NCBI GenBank assembly: GCA_031275955.1
Contig: JAISNZ010000170.1
Span: forward strand, 1-7,657
DNA length: 7,657 nt
Direction of reading: 5' to 3'
Origin: Desulfovibrio sp.
GTDB lineage: Bacteria > Desulfobacterota > Desulfovibrionia > Desulfovibrionales > Desulfovibrionaceae
Shown: in pieces, positions 5,296 through 7,657 of the stretch
Layout of the letters: every line of letters starts with the position of its first letter
Position numbering within the stretch: the stretch's first letter is position 1
Program-made: the position numbers and the translations under genes
The notes under the pieces: generated by a model
Seen by the model: only the letters and a program-made list of their open reading frames with translations
What the model was told of the DNA's origin: nothing
Databases searched by the model: none

Positions 5296-6846
5296 TTATT
5301 TTTGGGCAAGACCCATGATGGCATCCGTAAAGATGCGGGGATCCATGGGTTTGGGCGTGCCGCTGATGACAGGCTTGAACTCCATGTGGGGCAGGATGTT
5401 CTTTTCAATGTCAATGCCGGGGGCCACTTCAATCAGATGCAGGCCGTCCTTTTTCAGCTCAAATACGGCCCGTTCCGTGAGGTAGAGCACCGGCTGACCG
5501 GTTTTGACCGCATATTCGCCGCTGAAGGTGATATGGTTGACATTTTTCAGGAATTTCTTGACCGATCCTTCCTGCTCAATGCTCAACCTGCCGTTGGCGG
5601 CTTTAACCTTGAGGCCTTTGGCCGTGAAGGTGCCGCAGAAAAAGACGCGTTTGGCGTTCTGGGTGATGTTGATGAACCCTCCGCACCCGGTGACGCGCGG
5701 CCCCATTTTGCTCACGTTGATGTTGCCTTTTTCGTCGCATTCGGCCAGGCCGAGATAGGCAAGGTCCAGCCCGCCGCCGTCATAGAAATCGAACTGATAG
5801 GCCTGATCCAGGATGCACTCCGGATTGACGGAAGCGCCGAAGATGAGGCCGCCGCAGGGAACGCCGCCCACAGGGCCGGCTTCCACGGTCAGGGAGATGA
5901 AGTCGCCGATGCCTTCTTCGTTGGCCACGGAGGCGATGGCTTCGGGAAGACCGATGCCCAGATTGACGGTGACGTTGGGCTTGAGATCCAAGGCCCCGCG
6001 GCGGCCGATGATTTTGCGCTCGTCCATGGGCATGGGAGCCAGAGATCCGGTGGGAATGGGCTTGTTGCCGGCATGGGCCTCGATCATCTGGGGAGGCACC
6101 TCGGCCATGTGTTCCGCGAAAGGCACGGCGACGACAACATCCACATAAATGGAGGGAATTTTCACCTGCTTAGCGTTCAAGGTCCCGTTCTTGACCACGC
6201 CGCCGACCTGGACGATAACCGTGCCGCCGTTCCTTTTGACGGCCTGGGCGATGGAAACGCCTCCCAGGGTCAGGGCTTCCTTTTCCATGGAGATGTTGCC
6301 CTTTTCATCAGAGTAGGTGCCGCGCAGGAAACAGACGTTCATGGGATGGGCCTTGTACAGGAGCTGCTCGCGCCCGCCCAGGGTCACCACTTCCACAATG
6401 TCTTCCGTGGTGACGGAGTTGAGTTTTCCTCCGTCCAGACGCGGATCGACAAAGGTTCCCAGACCGACATGGGTGACGGTGCCGACCTTGCCCGCGGCGG
6501 TATCGCGGTAGAGCTGGGCAATGGTGCCCTGGGGCAGGTTATAGGCTTCAATCTTGTTTTCAACGGCGAATTTTCCCAGGGTGGGACTCAAATTCCAGTG
6601 GCCGGCGATAACGCGCCGGAGCAGGCCCTCCTGGGCGAAGTGGTCGGGGCCGGTGTTGACGCCGCCGCCGCTTCCGGCGGCGTAGATGAGGGTCAGGTTT
6701 TTGGGCGATCCGGTCTTCAGGTAGCGATCTTTCAGGGCTCTGGCCAAAATTTCGGGAAAGGTGTTCAGGATAAAGCCTTCGGTAACCAGGGTGTCATTGT
6801 CTTTGACCAGAGCTACGGCCTCTTCGGCAGTCATAAAACGAGCCAT
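5296..6846 (-). CDS. ydiF: Family I CoA-transferase (acetate/propionate/3-oxoacid CoA-transferase type)
   Basis: Fused two-lobe CoA-transferase of 516 residues, similar in size to E. coli YdiF and Clostridium propionicum propionate CoA-transferase. It moves CoA between acyl-CoA and a free carboxylate (acetate, propionate, butyrate, acetoacetate or lactate are typical partners) by a glutamyl-CoA thioester. The alpha-like lobe is roughly 1-270, with TEGF at 22-25 and AAGSGGG at 56-62. The beta-like lobe is 275-516, with LGIGLP at 296-301 and catalytic E322 in TVEAGPVGGVP; E324 is the catalytic residue in the C. propionicum enzyme. The start at 6846 has AGGAGT (6853-6858) six bases upstream. A longer open frame exists but reads through the regulatory gap. 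It lies between thiolase and hydratase. The exact substrate cannot be read from the sequence. Confidence 0.93.
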   Translation of the reverse strand: MARFMTAEEAVALVKDNDTLVTEGFILNTFPEILARALKDRYLKTGSPKNLTLIYAAGSGGGVNTGPDHFAQEGLLRRVIAGHWNLSPTLGKFAVENKIEAYNLPQGTIAQLYRDTAAGKVGTVTHVGLGTFVDPRLDGGKLNSVTTEDIVEVVTLGGREQLLYKAHPMNVCFLRGTYSDEKGNISMEKEALTLGGVSIAQAVKRNGGTVIVQVGGVVKNGTLNAKQVKIPSIYVDVVVAVPFAEHMAEVPPQMIEAHAGNKPIPTGSLAPMPMDERKIIGRRGALDLKPNVTVNLGIGLPEAIASVANEEGIGDFISLTVEAGPVGGVPCGGLIFGASVNPECILDQAYQFDFYDGGGLDLAYLGLAECDEKGNINVSKMGPRVTGCGGFINITQNAKRVFFCGTFTAKGLKVKAANGRLSIEQEGSVKKFLKNVNHITFSGEYAVKTGQPVLYLTERAVFELKKDGLHLIEVAPGIDIEKNILPHMEFKPVISGTPKPMDPRIFTDAIMGLAQK

Positions 6847-6866
6847 GTCTTTACTCCTGATATGGT

Positions 6867-6976
6867 TATCATGATAGGGCGGCATGCAGGAGAAGGCGCG
6901 CATGCCCGGACCGTCGTCTTTGAACCTGCGGGAACCATCGTCCGAATCTAAAAGATTCCCTTTGATCTGGCCAGAT
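6867..6976. promoter_or_regulatory. Cluster of palindromes in the CoA-transferase leader
   Basis: Four dyads lie in about 110 bases upstream of the start at 6846. They are TATCATGATA (6867-6876, perfect), GGCATGC/GCATGCC (6881-6887 and 6900-6906), GAATCT-AAA-AGATTC (6944-6958, perfect arms) and ATCTGGCCAGAT (6965-6976, perfect). They are short enough to be binding sites for dimeric regulators and lie downstream of the promoter-like boxes at 7045-7073. Some could be chance. The concentration in one leader is what makes it notable. Confidence 0.4.
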
Positions 6977-6980
6977 GTTT

Positions 6981-7017
6981 CAATCCACAGCCGGCGCCAT
7001 CCGCCGGCTGGGGATTG
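6981..7017. repeat. 15-bp hairpin upstream of the CoA-transferase
   Basis: Inner arms CAGCCGGCG (6988-6996) and CGCCGGCTG (7002-7010) close a five-base loop. After one A/G mismatch, outer arms CAATCC (6981-6986) and GGATTG (7012-7017) add six pairs. It lies about 25 bases downstream of the predicted start of transcription, so it would be in the 5' leader of the CoA-transferase mRNA. No U-run follows on either strand. It could be an attenuator, a 5' stabiliser or a late terminator for transcripts arriving from the thiolase. Confidence 0.65.
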
Positions 7018-7044
7018 CCTTCCCTTCCGGGAGGGGTTACCCGG

Positions 7045-7073
7045 ATGGTAGACTCGGCTTCGCCGGGCGTCAA
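7045..7073 (-). promoter_or_regulatory. Sigma70-like promoter upstream of the CoA-transferase
   Basis: On the minus strand TTGACG (7068-7073) matches the -35 consensus at five of six bases. It is followed after exactly 17 bases by TACCAT (7045-7050), which matches the -10 consensus at four of six, including the essential first T, second A and last T. Transcription would start near 7038, leaving a leader of roughly 190 bases before the CoA-transferase start. This would let the CoA-transferase-maoC-fixABCX block be expressed independently of the thiolase. Confidence 0.45.
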
Positions 7074-7088
7074 GCGGCAATCTCCCGC

Positions 7089-7127
7089 GATTCCTTCCGC
7101 GCGGGGCGTTCCCCTGCGGCGGGAATC
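7089..7127. terminator. Stop-proximal hairpin after the thiolase
   Basis: Outer arms GATTCC (7089-7094) and GGAATC (7122-7127), middle arms CCGC (7097-7100) and GCGG (7116-7119), and inner arms GGGG (7103-7106) and CCCC (7111-7114) stack into one long stem with two small internal loops and a four-base loop. On the minus strand it starts six bases after the thiolase stop (7134-7136). No U-run follows, so it is either a non-classical terminator or a 3' stabiliser. The promoter-like boxes begin just downstream, at 7073. Confidence 0.5.
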
Positions 7128-7133
7128 CGGAAA

Positions 7134-7657
7134 TTATCCTCGTTCCACCAGCATGGCGATGCCCTGTCCGCCGCCTATGCACAGGGTGGCAAGGCCCCGT
7201 TTGGCCTTTTTCTTCTCCAGGGCATAGAGCAGAGTGGTGAGGATGCGGGCGCCGCTGCAGCCGATGGGATGGCCGAGGGCGACAGCGCCGCCGTGGATGT
7301 TGACCTTTTGGGGATCAATGCCGAGGGTGCGGACCACGGCGACGCTCTGGGCGGCGAAGGCTTCGTTGGCTTCCACCAGATCAAGATCGTTAATGGTCCA
7401 GCCGGCCTTTTTCAGGGCCTTTCTCGTGGCCTCGATGGGGGCGATGCCCATATAGGCCGGATCAACGCCGGCCACGCCGGTGGCGACAACGCGGGCCATG
7501 GGCGTGACCTTCCTGGCGGCGGCCAGATCCGCGTCCATGAGGATAAAGGCGGCGGCGCCGTCGTTGATGCCCGAGGCGTTCCCCGCTGTTACCGTGCCGT
7601 CCTTTTTGAAGGCGGGTTTGAGTTTGGCCAGATTTTCCAGGGAGGAGTCGCGGCGGG
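7134..7657 (-). CDS. Acetyl-CoA C-acetyltransferase (thiolase), C-terminal part
   Basis: About 173 C-terminal residues of a thiolase; the start lies beyond the right edge. The enzyme condenses two acetyl-CoA to acetoacetyl-CoA, or cleaves 3-oxoacyl-CoA. Signatures in order: DGTVTAGNASGINDGAAA near the left end of the visible protein, VEANEAFAAQ, GGAVALGHPIGCSGARIL with the catalytic His (codon 7269-7271), and LCIGGGQGIAM with the second catalytic Cys (codon 7179-7181). Asn, His and Cys are spaced 32 and 30 residues apart, as in AtoB/PhaA biosynthetic-type thiolases. The nucleophilic N-terminal Cys is outside the window. It reads in the same direction as the CoA-transferase and is probably upstream in the same pathway, but a hairpin and a promoter-like site lie between them. 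Confidence 0.96.
   Translation of the reverse strand, partial: RRDSSLENLAKLKPAFKKDGTVTAGNASGINDGAAAFILMDADLAAARKVTPMARVVATGVAGVDPAYMGIAPIEATRKALKKAGWTINDLDLVEANEAFAAQSVAVVRTLGIDPQKVNIHGGAVALGHPIGCSGARILTTLLYALEKKKAKRGLATLCIGGGQGIAMLVERG

Noticed and set aside
5035..6951. Plus-strand open frame of 638 codons opposite the CoA-transferase and hydratase
   Set aside because: It lies opposite two well-identified genes, begins inside one and is rich in Gly, Asp, His and Gln as expected for the complement of GC-rich codons. No family motif or ribosome site was seen.
6847..7182. N-terminal extension of the CoA-transferase by 112 residues
   Set aside because: It overlaps the thiolase end, the hairpins and the promoter-like site. 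Its composition is Arg/Gly-rich, and AGGAGT sits correctly before 6846.
1..7657. Defence system, CRISPR array, prophage or mobile element
   Set aside because: All genes are metabolic housekeeping or energy genes. There are no regularly spaced repeats, integrases, transposases or tRNA ends.

Overview
The window is a compact, GC-rich stretch of bacterial chromosome with almost no free space. Two blocks converge near position 1130. On the plus strand there is one complete gene, ilvC (ketol-acid reductoisomerase). On the minus strand there is a run of seven acyl-CoA and electron-transfer genes, read from the right edge leftwards: the C-terminal part of a thiolase (cut by the window edge), a family I CoA-transferase (YdiF/propionate CoA-transferase type), a MaoC/PhaJ-type (R)-specific enoyl-CoA hydratase, then FixA (EtfB), FixB (EtfA), FixC and FixX.

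The host is a bacterium whose protein style, especially the short class I IlvC, fits Desulfovibrionales/Desulfobacterota best. This is an impression from memory of the families, not a search result, and other anaerobic lineages remain possible. Nothing suggests recent transfer: no IS element, transposase, integrase, tRNA or CRISPR array was seen.

The minus-strand genes make a coherent story. A CoA-transferase loads a carboxylic acid onto CoA, or unloads it. The hydratase and thiolase supply two steps of a short-chain beta-oxidation spiral or its reversal. FixABCX is the complete four-part electron-transfer set: an EtfAB flavoprotein pair, a FixC flavoprotein quinone reductase and its small ferredoxin partner FixX. 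In characterised FixABCX systems this set performs flavin-based electron bifurcation, from NADH to quinone and to ferredoxin or flavodoxin. The arrangement recalls the E. coli ydiF/ydiQRST region (CoA-transferase plus EtfB, EtfA, FixC and FixX paralogues). Here a MaoC hydratase and a thiolase are present. An acyl-CoA dehydrogenase and a 3-hydroxyacyl-CoA dehydrogenase are not in the window and may lie beyond the right edge.

The most unusual thing is in the gaps rather than the genes. Each minus-strand gene that is followed by an intergenic space has an inverted repeat starting 4-7 bases past its stop codon. Several are very strong (a 17-bp stem after fixB, a perfect 24-base palindrome after the CoA-transferase, a 14-bp stem shared by fixX and ilvC), and almost none has the U-run of a standard intrinsic terminator. 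The 228-base gap between fixB and fixC and the 287-base gap upstream of the CoA-transferase are packed with further dyads, and the latter also holds a good sigma70-like promoter. These look like a system of stop-proximal RNA structures that could set the relative output of the operon's genes.
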